A stretch of 64,000 nucleotides of DNA, taken from the NCBI RefSeq assembly GCF_022829385.1, contig NZ_JAKSXX010000166.1:1-64000 (forward strand), given 5' to 3'. The notes beneath the pieces are model-generated. The model had not been told where the DNA came from, searched no databases, and saw only the letters and a list, made by a program, of their open reading frames with translations. A program made the position numbers and the translations under genes. This stretch comes from Methylobacterium sp. J-070 (GTDB lineage: Bacteria; Pseudomonadota; Alphaproteobacteria; Rhizobiales; Beijerinckiaceae). Positions 56,920-64,000 of this stretch are shown here, piece by piece; position 1 is the stretch's first letter; each line of letters begins with the position of its first letter.

Positions 56920-57318
56920 ATGCGCCCCGCCCAGAGCGTCCTCATCGTCGAGGACAGCTACCTGCTCCTCGAGATCATCGCGAGCCTGTGCGAGACGCAC
57001 GGGATCCGGGTGATCGAGGCCTCCACGGGCGAGGCGGCGCTCACCCTCCTGCGCCTCCGGGGCGGCGAGATCGACTGGCTCTTCACCGACATCCATCTGC
57101 CCGGGCTGATCGACGGCTGGACCGTGGCCCACGCCTTCCGGGCGATCCACGCCGACCGGCCGGTGGTCTACACCTCGACGGAGGCCAACCGCCGGAACGG
57201 CGTGTCGGGCAGCCTGTTCCTGCGCAAGCCGTTCCAGGTGCAGGAGGTCAACCGGCTCGTGCGGACGATGGTCGAGGGTCCGGGCGCCCGCGACGCGACG
57301 CTCCGCGCGGCGTGCTGA
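56920..57318 (+). CDS. single-domain (CheY-like) response regulator
   Basis: A 132-residue stand-alone receiver domain. It begins SVLIVEDSYLLLEIIASLCE with the acidic pair E11/D12, has the phospho-acceptor D57 in WLFTDIHLPGLIDGW, the switch threonine/serine in VVYTSTEAN and the lysine in SLFLRKPFQVQEVNRLV. There is no output domain, so it should act by protein-protein contact or as a phosphate sink. No histidine kinase is adjacent. It is divergent from pal and convergent with the WcbI-domain gene. Confidence 0.88.
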   Translation: MRPAQSVLIVEDSYLLLEIIASLCETHGIRVIEASTGEAALTLLRLRGGEIDWLFTDIHLPGLIDGWTVAHAFRAIHADRPVVYTSTEANRRNGVSGSLFLRKPFQVQEVNRLVRTMVEGPGARDATLRAAC

Positions 57319-57324
57319 GCGGCC

Positions 57325-58359
57325 TCACCCGGTCCGGAACAGGGCCACGATCTCCGGCGCGGCCAGCCAGGCCTCCACCCGCGGGCACGCGAGCGCGCCG
57401 GGCGTGCTCGCATCGTAGATGGAAAAGCTCGCCGCGATGAAGCCCGGCAGGTCGTAGAGCGTCGGGAAGTCGTCGCCCCGGGGCTTGGCCTTGAACAGGT
57501 ACGAGCCGGTGAGCCCGAAATGCTCGGCGACCGGCGGGTAGATCGGCCAGACCACGTCCTGGGCCAGCTCGTCGCCGAGATAGTCCTCGATCTCCACGGG
57601 CTCCGGCGCCAGCCCGTTCTCCTGCAGCAGCCGCCGGGCGATGTCGCCGAGGACGTGGACCTTGGGATGGTTCATCAGGTGCATGAACGCGCCCCGGCGC
57701 GCCCAGCGGGTCACCTCGCGCTCCAGCCCGAAGCCCAGGGCGGCGGCGGCACCGACGAGCTCGCGCACCGCCGGGTCCCAGTGGTCGAGATAGCCCAGGC
57801 GGGCGAACACGTCCGCGCGGAACAGACCGGCGGTGCGGCCCGCGTCGAGGCCGAGCCGATGGGCGGTGAGGACGATCGCCGAATGGTACTGACCCATCGG
57901 CGACGGCGTGAGCTTCAGCGCGGCGAGGTCGGAGGCCTGGCCGACATAGACCATGTCGGGATGGAAGGCCGAGAACACGATCGACGGGAACAGCCTGAGC
58001 CGCGGGTCGGCGGCGCGCAGGGTGGCGACGTCGCCGCCGGGGATCAGCCCGGCCGGAAAAGCCTGCGAGAAGACGTGGTCGTGGGAGCGGAGCGTCCGGA
58101 TCAGGCCGTCGACATGGCCGTGGTCGCGCTTCAGCGAGCCCATGGGCAGGTAGCGCACGGGACTGTTCGGCACGAGCAGGCGCATCGCCCGGGCGATGCC
58201 CCGGGCCTGGCAATTGCCCAGCACCGCGATGGTCGGCCCGTCGCGGGTCGTGGCGGCGCGCGCCCGGTTCCGCCATGGTGTCGCCCAGTTGGGCGCCCAA
58301 CTGGACGGGGACAGGAACAACGCGCTGCGGGCGCGCCGGGGCAGATCGTTCAGGGCCAC
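57325..58359 (-). CDS. WcbI-domain polysaccharide biosynthesis putative acetyltransferase
   Basis: A cytosolic protein of about 344 residues. The WcbI-type N-terminus is clear: TIAVLGNCQARGIARAMRLL with the conserved GNCQ, followed by RTLRSHDHVFSQAFPAGLIP and SIVFSAFHPDMVYVG. In WcbI this domain binds CoA/acetyl-CoA and acts in capsule modification. Later blocks (GQYHSAIVLTAHRLGLDA; FMHLMNHPKVHVLGDIARRL; DVVWPIYPPVAEHFGLTGSY) belong to the same family. The start is uncertain: GTG at 58359 lies 74 bp from the divergent GSCFA gene; an ATG further upstream would overlap that gene. The pathway in this organism is unknown. Confidence 0.8.
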   Translation of the reverse strand: MALNDLPRRARSALFLSPSSWAPNWATPWRNRARAATTRDGPTIAVLGNCQARGIARAMRLLVPNSPVRYLPMGSLKRDHGHVDGLIRTLRSHDHVFSQAFPAGLIPGGDVATLRAADPRLRLFPSIVFSAFHPDMVYVGQASDLAALKLTPSPMGQYHSAIVLTAHRLGLDAGRTAGLFRADVFARLGYLDHWDPAVRELVGAAAALGFGLEREVTRWARRGAFMHLMNHPKVHVLGDIARRLLQENGLAPEPVEIEDYLGDELAQDVVWPIYPPVAEHFGLTGSYLFKAKPRGDDFPTLYDLPGFIAASFSIYDASTPGALACPRVEAWLAAPEIVALFRTG

Positions 58360-58432
58360 GTCGCGTGCCGGGGTCAGCGGACGGGTCAGCGGTCCCGAGG
58401 GCCGGCGCCGTCGTGAAGAGAAGGGTTCGAGG

Positions 58433-59500
58433 ATGGCGTTGAATCCGTACACGGGTCTACCGGCCGAGCGATTCTGGCGCAAGGTCGTGACCAACGTGCC
58501 GCCCTTCGCGGTCAACCCGCACCCGAAGGACACCTTCCTGATCGGGCCGACCGACAAGGTCGCCACCGGCGGCTCGTGCTTCGCCCAGCGGGTGGCCGAG
58601 GCGGTGCGCGGCGCCGGGTTCAACTACTACCTGACCGAGCCGCCGCTCCCCGGGATGAGCGCCGAGGAGGCCAATGCCCGCCAGTTCGGCACGTTCTCGG
58701 CCCGGTACGGCAACCTCTACTACACGCGCCAGTTCGTGCAGCTGTTCGACCGGGCCTACGGCCGGTTCGAGCCGGAGCTGAAGGCGTGGCTGCGGGACGA
58801 CGGCCGCTACGTCGACCCGTTCCGCCCCACCGTCGAGCCGGCGGGCTTCGCCAGCGAGGCCGAGGTGGTGGCGGCCCGCGACGCGCACCTCGCCGAGGTG
58901 CGCCGCCTGTTCGAGACGCTGGACGTGTTCGTGCTGACCCTCGGCCTCACCGAGGGCTGGCGCTGGCGGGCCGACGGCGCCGCCCTGCCGCTCGCCCCCG
59001 GGGTCGCGGGGGGGACCTTCGATCCGGACCTGTACGAATGCGTCAACGCCGGCGCCGGCGAGGTGCTGGGCGACCTCAACGGCTTCCTCGACCGGCTCTG
59101 GAGCGTGAACCCGAAGGCGCGGGTGATCTTCACGGTCTCGCCGGTGCCGATGATCGCCACCTACATGGACCGGCACGTGATGGAGTCGAACAGCTACTCC
59201 AAGTCGGTGCTGCGGGTGGCGGCCGGCGAGGTGGTGGGCCGGGGCGACCCGCGGGCGGTCTATTTCCCCGCCTACGATATCGTCACCAGCAACGTGAATG
59301 CCGGGCGCTACTACAACGAGGACCAGCGCACCATCAACGACGCGGGCGTGCGCCACGTCATGCGGCTGTTCCTGTCGACCTTCGCGCGCGACCGCGCCGC
59401 CGCGGCCCCGGTCCACGCCCCCGTGGACCTCGCGGCCGAGTTCGAGGGCAATGCCGGCGTGATCTGCGACGAGGAGGAGATCGAGCGCAGCGTGGCGTGA
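58433..59500 (+). CDS. GSCFA-domain protein
   Basis: A 355-residue cytosolic protein of the GSCFA family, named for its motif, seen here as VATGGSCFAQRVAEAVRGAG. Other family blocks are FGTFSARYGNLYYTRQFVQL, VFVLTLGLTEGWRWRADGA, ARVIFTVSPVPMIATYMDRH and VYFPAYDIVTSNVNAGRYYN followed by RTINDAGVRHVM, which resembles an SGNH-hydrolase-like arrangement with the Ser near the N-terminus and a late His. GSCFA proteins are linked to surface polysaccharide loci, and this one is divergent from a WcbI-domain gene, supporting such a role. AAGGGTTCGAGG precedes the ATG at 58433. Confidence 0.88.
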   Translation: MALNPYTGLPAERFWRKVVTNVPPFAVNPHPKDTFLIGPTDKVATGGSCFAQRVAEAVRGAGFNYYLTEPPLPGMSAEEANARQFGTFSARYGNLYYTRQFVQLFDRAYGRFEPELKAWLRDDGRYVDPFRPTVEPAGFASEAEVVAARDAHLAEVRRLFETLDVFVLTLGLTEGWRWRADGAALPLAPGVAGGTFDPDLYECVNAGAGEVLGDLNGFLDRLWSVNPKARVIFTVSPVPMIATYMDRHVMESNSYSKSVLRVAAGEVVGRGDPRAVYFPAYDIVTSNVNAGRYYNEDQRTINDAGVRHVMRLFLSTFARDRAAAAPVHAPVDLAAEFEGNAGVICDEEEIERSVA

Positions 59501-59560
59501 TCCGGCGCGGGCGAGCCATCGTGGGATCCACTTCGGTCGCTATCCGGATATCGCCCACAC

Positions 59561-59653
59561 CGTCATCACGAGCGTAGCGAAGCGGCCCAAGGCAGCGCGC
59601 GGCTGGTCGGCGTGGCATTGTCCGGATGGCTTCGCTCCGCTCGCAAGGACGGC
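59561..59653. repeat. dispersed palindromic repeat (second family)
   Basis: GTCATCACGAGCGTAGCGAAGC near the left end is matched in inverted orientation by GCTTCGCTCCGCTCGCAAGGAC on the right, enclosing GGCCCAAGGCAGCGCGCGG and a short spacer. Palindromes with this CGAGCGNAGCGAAGC core are a well-known dispersed repeat class of alphaproteobacterial intergenic regions. It is unrelated to the CCCTCCCCC family elsewhere in the window. The rest of the 59501-59802 gap holds nothing else I recognise. Confidence 0.7.
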
Positions 59654-59802
59654 GGAGATGGGCCTCCAGGCCCTCCCGGCGGGGAGCGGTTCGGGTCTTT
59701 CGCAACCGCGCCGGCAGAGTCGCCGATCCGGGTTTGCCTCCGGACAAAGCTTTCGGGCAAGCTCGGCCGTCCGGGCGCCCACGCCCTCCGGAGACGAATC
59801 CC

Positions 59803-60402
59803 TTGAGCCTGACCCCGCCCCGCCGCGCCGACCACGAGATCGATCCGGTCTTCGTCGCGCGCCGCTCGCCCCGCGCCTTCACGGGCGAGGCCGTCCCCCA
59901 ATCCGAGCTGATGCGGATGATCGAGGCGGCGCGCTGGTCGCCCTCCGCGTACAATTCGCAGCCCTGGCGCTTCCTCTACGCGCTCCGGGACGACGCCCAC
60001 TGGGAGACGTTCCTCGGCCTGCTCGTCCCCGGAAACCAGAAATGGGTCTCGGGCACCGGCGCGATCCTGTTCCTGGTCTCGAACGGCCTCATGAAGGTCG
60101 GCGACGAGCTGAAGCCGTCCTACAGCCACTCCTTCGACGCCGGCACGGCCTCGCTGGCGTTCCAGCTCCAGGCGATCCACCAGGGCTGGCACGCCCACGG
60201 CATGGTCGGCTTCGACCATGTCCGCGCCCCCGAGGTGCTGCGCCTGCCCGCGAACCACCGGATCGAGGCCGCCTTCGCGGTGGGTCGCAAGACGCCCGAG
60301 GCGGACCTCACCGAGGAGCAGCGTCCGCGCGAGGCGCCGAACGGCCGCCGGCCGATCACCGACTTCACCATCGCGGGCCCGTTCCCGGCCGCCGCGGACT
60401 GA
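59803..60402 (+). CDS. nitroreductase-family flavoprotein
   Basis: A 199-residue FMN-binding protein. Family blocks are VFVARRSPRAFTGEAVPQSE (FMN phosphate contacts RRSxR), MRMIEAARWSPSAYNSQPWR, the middle DAGTASLAFQLQAIHQGWHA and the late HGMVGFDHVRAPEVLRLP plus AAFAVGRK near the end. The start is taken as TTG at 59803 with GGAGA about ten bases upstream; no ATG fits. Such short nitroreductases reduce quinones or nitro groups with NAD(P)H, but physiological substrates are rarely known. Confidence 0.85.
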   Translation: MSLTPPRRADHEIDPVFVARRSPRAFTGEAVPQSELMRMIEAARWSPSAYNSQPWRFLYALRDDAHWETFLGLLVPGNQKWVSGTGAILFLVSNGLMKVGDELKPSYSHSFDAGTASLAFQLQAIHQGWHAHGMVGFDHVRAPEVLRLPANHRIEAAFAVGRKTPEADLTEEQRPREAPNGRRPITDFTIAGPFPAAAD

Positions 60403-60550
60403 GCGGAACCTGCGCCTGCGACCGAAGATTGTGCCTGCATCGCAACGCCGTCGCGGCCGGGGCTCCCCGCCGGCGGACGGGTCGCCGGGGGGCGGGGCGA
60501 CCGGCTCCCGCCGCATCCTGTCCGCCCTGCGACGATTCCGGAGTTGGTTG

Positions 60551-61333
60551 ATGGATCCGTCCGACAGGCCCGCGTCGGCCGCCGCCTTCCTGGACGATGG
60601 GCGCTTCGATCACGCCTCCGGGCTGCCGAGCGTCGCCGAGCGTCACGGGGTCAGCCTGGACGCGGTGCGTCACCTGATGCAGGCGCTGGAGCGCGGGCAC
60701 GGCACGATGGCGCAATTCGACCATCCCGACCTCGGCGGGATGGGCCAATGGTTCTCCGGCGGCATGGTGATGGTCGGCCGGATGTTCGACGACGGGCTGA
60801 AGGCCCGGGTCAACGCGCTCTGCACCGAGCTGGCCTCCGCACTCCCGCCGGACGGCTTCTCGAAGACGGCGGCGCGGCGCGGCGGCGGCGAATGGTGGCC
60901 GGCCGGTCTCGGGGCGCCGGGGAGCACCGGCTCGCAGAACGGGCTGCGCTACGCGTATTTCCCGGAGAGCCGGCGGCTGGCCGTGGAATCGGGCGCGGGC
61001 GTCGCGGTCTACGACACCGGCGAGCACCGCATCACCGGGGTGTCGCAGGCGAACGGCACCCTCGGCTTCACCGGCCCGATGGGAACGGTCGATCTTGAAC
61101 GCCTGCGCCGGATCGAGGCGGAAGCGGCCGCGCCGCGGCAGGCGGACCCGTCGAGCCCGCCGGACCCGGCGCCGGCCGAGACAGCCGCGCCGGTCGAGAC
61201 AGCCGCACCGGCCCGGGCGTCCGGGCCCGACGTGCTGGCGACCATCGAGCGGCTCGCGGACCTGCACGGGCGGGGCGTGCTCACCGAGCGGGAATTCACC
61301 GACAAGAAGGCGGAACTGCTGGCGCGGCTCTAG
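60551..61333 (+). CDS. SHOCT-domain protein, otherwise uncharacterised
   Basis: A 260-residue cytosolic protein. Residues about 1-60 contain FDHASGLPSVAERHGVSLDA then VRHLMQALERGHGTMAQFDH, a helical region that could be DNA-binding. The middle block GGMGQWFSGGMVMVGRMFDD and the SRRLAVESGAGVAVYDTGEH strand-rich region are conserved in related hypothetical proteins. After a Pro/Ala-rich linker, the C-terminus VLATIERLADLHGRGVLTER followed by EFTDKKAELLARL is a SHOCT domain, a short oligomerisation motif. The ATG at 60551 lacks a strong ribosome-binding site. Function unknown. Confidence 0.75.
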   Translation: MDPSDRPASAAAFLDDGRFDHASGLPSVAERHGVSLDAVRHLMQALERGHGTMAQFDHPDLGGMGQWFSGGMVMVGRMFDDGLKARVNALCTELASALPPDGFSKTAARRGGGEWWPAGLGAPGSTGSQNGLRYAYFPESRRLAVESGAGVAVYDTGEHRITGVSQANGTLGFTGPMGTVDLERLRRIEAEAAAPRQADPSSPPDPAPAETAAPVETAAPARASGPDVLATIERLADLHGRGVLTEREFTDKKAELLARL

Positions 61334-61417
61334 CGGCGTCCGCGAGGCCCGTCCGGTCCGTGGGGGCGGAGCCAACCTGGGCGGCGCGGCCTTCGGCATC
61401 CCGGCCCCACCGGATCC

Positions 61418-63022
61418 CTACTCGTCGGGGCGCACCGCCTGCCCGCCCCGATCGATCGGCAGGCTCGGGCCCTTCAGCTCGGAATCGCTCGGCAGGGACC
61501 GCATGTCCCAGCCGCCGCCCAGCGCCCTGATCAGCGTGACCGCCGCGGTGAAGCGGTTCAGCCGCACCTGGAGGGCGTTGATCTCGTTGGTCACGAGCAG
61601 CCCCTGCGCGGTCACCACGGTGGTGAAGTTCTGCGTGCCGGCCCGGTACTCGTTGAGGGTGATCTCCACGGCCTTGCGCGAGAGGTCGACGGCCTTGTCC
61701 TGCGCCCCCTGCTGCTGGCCGAGGATGCGCAGGGCGGCCATCTGGTTCTCCACCTCGGCGAAGGCGGAGAGCACCACCTGCCGGTAGCCGGCCACCGCGG
61801 AATCGTAGCCGGCCTCGGCCGAGCGGAGGGCCGCCGTGCGGGCGCCGCCGTCGAACAGGACCTCGCTGCCGGCCGCCGTCACGGACCAGACTTGGTTGGC
61901 CGCCGAGAACAGCCCGCCGCGGGTGAGCCCGGAGATGCCCCCCTGGGCCGAGATCGTCACGGTGGGGAAGAAGGCCGCCACCGCCACGCCGATGCGCTCG
62001 CTCTGGGCCTGGACGAGGCGCTCGGCCTGGGCGACATCCGGGCGCCGCTCGAGCAGGTCGCTGGGGATCCCCACCGGCACGGCGGGCGGATTCCGGCCGA
62101 GACCGGCTACCGGGATCGACACCTCGGAGGGCGGCCGCCCGATCAGGGTGGCGATGGCGTTCACGTACTGCACCCGGGTCAGCCGCACCGCGATCGCCTG
62201 GGCCTCGATGGTCTGGACCTGGGTCTGCGCGGTGATCACGTCGGAGCGGGCGGCGACGCCGGCGGCGTACTGGTTCTCGGTGATCGCCAGCGTCTTCTTG
62301 AAGTTCTCGACGTTCTCGTCGAGCACCTTCTGGAGGGCGTCGGCGTAGCGGACCGTCAGGTAATCGGCCGCGACCTCGGCCTGGATCGTGAGGCGGGTGA
62401 GCGCGATGGTGGCGGCATCGGACTGGGCGAGCGCCGCCTCGCTCTCGATGGTGCGGCGGGTGCCGCCGAACAGGTCGAGTTCCCAGCTCGCCTGGCCGAT
62501 CAGGGACACGCTGGTGCGCACCGTGTTGCCGCTGCCGGTCCGGGTGATGCTCGGCGCGCCGATCACCGTGGGGTACAGGGCGGCCTGCGCGGAGGCGACG
62601 AGCGCCCGGGCCTGCCGGTAATTCGCCACCGCCTGCCGCAGGGACTGGTTGTCGACATCGACGAGGCGGACCAGCCGGTCGAGGTTCGCGTCCCGGAACA
62701 CCCGCCACCAGTCGCCGCGCTCGACGGCGTCGTTCGGCCGGGCCTCGCGCCAGCCCTTCTTCCGGGCGGCGACGGCGGCGGCGCTGTCCTCGCGCGTTCC
62801 GCCCTCCCGATAGCCCAGGGGCGTCTCCACGGAGGGCCGGGTGTAGTCGGGCCCGACCACGCAGCCCGCCAGCAGGGGCGCGGCGAGGAGGAGGGCGGCG
62901 AAGCGGCGCGACGCCCCCCTCCCCCGACCCGGCCCGACGGCCGGGCCTCCCTCCCCCGCAGACGCGGGAGGGAGGACGCGCGCGTTCGCCGCGGCCGCTG
63001 TTTCACGTGAAAACGAACGCAT
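61418..63022 (-). CDS. RND efflux outer-membrane channel lipoprotein (OprM/NodT family)
   Basis: An outer-membrane efflux protein of 534 residues. The lipoprotein signal is FAALLLAAPLLAGCVVGPDY, the usual OprM/NodT form, and the two OEP repeats follow (ANYRQARALVASAQAALYPT; TIQAEVAADYLTVRYADALQ; ERRPDVAQAERLVQAQSERI; LSAFAEVENQMAALRILGQQ). The ATG at 63022 shares one base with the stop of the RND gene (TGATG). Between this start and the signal sequence lie about 35 extra residues, of which roughly 20 are encoded by a REP-like palindrome, an unusual arrangement. No other start codon lies between the palindrome and the signal. Confidence 0.9.
   Translation of the reverse strand: MRSFSRETAAAANARVLPPASAGEGGPAVGPGRGRGASRRFAALLLAAPLLAGCVVGPDYTRPSVETPLGYREGGTREDSAAAVAARKKGWREARPNDAVERGDWWRVFRDANLDRLVRLVDVDNQSLRQAVANYRQARALVASAQAALYPTVIGAPSITRTGSGNTVRTSVSLIGQASWELDLFGGTRRTIESEAALAQSDAATIALTRLTIQAEVAADYLTVRYADALQKVLDENVENFKKTLAITENQYAAGVAARSDVITAQTQVQTIEAQAIAVRLTRVQYVNAIATLIGRPPSEVSIPVAGLGRNPPAVPVGIPSDLLERRPDVAQAERLVQAQSERIGVAVAAFFPTVTISAQGGISGLTRGGLFSAANQVWSVTAAGSEVLFDGGARTAALRSAEAGYDSAVAGYRQVVLSAFAEVENQMAALRILGQQQGAQDKAVDLSRKAVEITLNEYRAGTQNFTTVVTAQGLLVTNEINALQVRLNRFTAAVTLIRALGGGWDMRSLPSDSELKGPSLPIDRGGQAVRPDE
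62919..62976. repeat. REP-like palindrome inside the coding start of the efflux channel gene
   Basis: CCCCTCCCCCGACCCGGCCC is followed by the hairpin CCCTCCCCCGCAGACGCGGGAGGG, matching the capping hairpin of the REPIN-like elements. On the minus strand it encodes roughly PPASAGEGGPAVGPGRGRG between the start codon and the lipoprotein signal of the channel. It appears to have inserted in frame. Confidence 0.65.
62999..63014. promoter_or_regulatory. parS-like palindrome (14 of 16 bases)
   Basis: TGTTTCACGTGAAAAC contains the perfect 12-bp palindrome TTTCACGTGAAA. The ParB-binding parS consensus is TGTTTCACGTGAAACA, so 14 of 16 positions agree on either strand reading. It lies within the first codons of the efflux channel gene. 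Chance occurrence in coding DNA is possible; ParB binding is not shown. Confidence 0.35.
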
Positions 63023-64000
63023 CACTCTCCGGCCGACAATGCCGCTTCTCCGCCCCGCCCGGCGCGTCTGCGGCGGTCGAGCACCCTGTGCCGGAGGCGA
63101 TCGAGGGTGAGGTAGACGACGGGGGTGGTGTAGAGGGTCAGGATCTGGCTCACGATCAAGCCGCCGACGATGGCGATGCCCAGGGGCCGGCGCAGCTCCG
63201 CGCCCTCGCCGTTGGCCAGGATCAGCGGCACGGCCCCGAGCATGGCCGCCAGCGTGGTCATCATGATCGGTCGGAAGCGCAGGAGACAGGCCTCGCGGAT
63301 CGCGTCCACGGGATTCGCCCCCTGGGTCCGCTCCGCGTCGATCGCCACGTCGATCATCATGATCGCGTTCTTCTTCACGATGCCGATGAGCAGGAACACC
63401 GCGATCAGCGCGATGATGGTGAAGTCGGTGCCGGTGACCAGCAGGGCCAGCACCGCGCCGACGCCGGCGGACGGCAGCGTCGACAGGATCGTGAGCGGGT
63501 GCACGAAGCTCTCGTACAGGATCCCCAGCACCGCGTAGACCGCCAGGATCGCCGCCAGGATCAGCAGCGGCTGGCGCGAGGCCGAGGCGATGTAGTTCTT
63601 GGCCGCGCCGGCATACTCGCCGTGGATCGTGGCCGGCAGACGCAGGGACGCCATCGCCCGGTCGATCGCCTCGGTGGCGTCCGACAGGCTCTTGCCCGGG
63701 GCGAGGTTGAACGAGACCGTGGTCGCCACGAACAGGCCCTGGTGGCTCACCTGCACGGGGGCGTTGCCGGGGGCGATCCGCGCGAAGGCCGAGAGCGGAA
63801 CCATCGTCTCCTTGGCGGCCGAGACCGGGGCGCTCGACGAGGCCCCGCCCTTGGAGGCCGCGATGGCGTTGGCCGAGGCGTTGCGGGCCGAATCGGACGC
63901 GATGGCGGCGGCGTTCGAGGCGGTGTCGGCCGTGCTGGCGGAGGCGGCGGCCGTCGCCGCGACGGCGCCCGCACCGCCCGAGGTGCCGCCGACGGCTCCG
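63022..64000 (-). CDS. RND-family multidrug efflux transporter, C-terminal part (cut by window edge)
   Basis: The last 325 residues of an inner-membrane RND pump, open to the window edge. The family blocks are [26 protein letters not shown]-like [56 protein letters not shown] and [20 protein letters not shown], ending [16 protein letters not shown], which resembles the MdtB/MdtC branch. Immediately before MVPLSAF there are at least 65 residues rich in Ala, Ser, Gly and Thr, which ordinary RND pumps lack at this point. Its stop overlaps the outer-membrane channel start, so pump and channel are one operon. Confidence 0.9.
   Translation of the reverse strand, partial: GAVGGTSGGAGAVAATAAASASTADTASNAAAIASDSARNASANAIAASKGGASSSAPVSAAKETMVPLSAFARIAPGNAPVQVSHQGLFVATTVSFNLAPGKSLSDATEAIDRAMASLRLPATIHGEYAGAAKNYIASASRQPLLILAAILAVYAVLGILYESFVHPLTILSTLPSAGVGAVLALLVTGTDFTIIALIAVFLLIGIVKKNAIMMIDVAIDAERTQGANPVDAIREACLLRFRPIMMTTLAAMLGAVPLILANGEGAELRRPLGIAIVGGLIVSQILTLYTTPVVYLTLDRLRHRVLDRRRRAGRGGEAALSAGE

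Overview
The window looks like chromosomal DNA of a Methylobacterium/Methylorubrum-type alphaproteobacterium. The evidence is very high GC with long antisense open frames, a methylsuccinyl-CoA dehydrogenase (ethylmalonyl-CoA pathway), two phasin-type proteins and an intracellular PHB depolymerase, a RegB/RegA (ActS/ActR) redox two-component pair, an NdvA/ChvA-type glucan exporter, and porins and beta-barrels of the alphaproteobacterial kind. I saw no tRNA, rRNA, prophage, intact transposase or CRISPR array.

Layout. 1-9430: start of an ABC ATPase, a chemoreceptor, then a minus-strand peptide-importer operon (binding protein, two permeases, two ATPases) ending in a metal-dependent deacetylase. 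9830-16757: alpha/beta hydrolase, YihY protein, EamA exporter, Rieske/FAD oxidoreductase, methylsuccinyl-CoA dehydrogenase, two very small genes. 16933-21126: divergent glycosyltransferases, then a phasin behind a promoter whose spacer is a perfect palindrome, and a phasin-like protein. 21273-26582: cell-wall amidase and penicillin-binding protein 1A, then purS-purQ. 27073-34529: RegA/RegB, PHB depolymerase, glucan exporter, MotA/MotB. 34548-37818: an unrecognised, relatively AT-rich membrane protein and an OprB-type porin.

37976-41441 is the most striking stretch. It reads as a decayed D-xylose oxidation (Weimberg-type) operon: a LacI regulator, a promoter with a LacI-type operator, then remnants of xylX, an apparently intact xylB, and remnants of xylC and xylH, each remnant shortened by deletions and two of them fused end to end.

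41663-64000: CAP-domain lipoprotein, large MscS-type channel, HNH protein, two beta-barrels, MmcQ-like protein, glmM, TauE-type permease, ftsH, tilS, cpoB, pal (without tolQRAB alongside), a single-domain response regulator, a divergent WcbI/GSCFA pair, a nitroreductase, a SHOCT protein, and an RND efflux pump running off the window with its outer-membrane partner.

Dispersed GC-rich palindromes recur. Three related elements of about 175 bp (4450, 7632, 25241) consist of two REP-like hairpins around a partly conserved core. Single hairpins occur near 51652, 56016 and inside the coding start of the outer-membrane efflux gene near 62919. A different palindromic repeat lies at 59561.

Functionally the window touches carbon storage (phasins, PHB depolymerase, methylsuccinyl-CoA dehydrogenase), redox control, envelope maintenance (amidase, PBP1A, GlmM, FtsH, Pal/CpoB, glucan export, efflux) and peptide uptake. 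Start codons, several of them GTG or TTG, were chosen from ribosome-binding sites and conserved N-termini.
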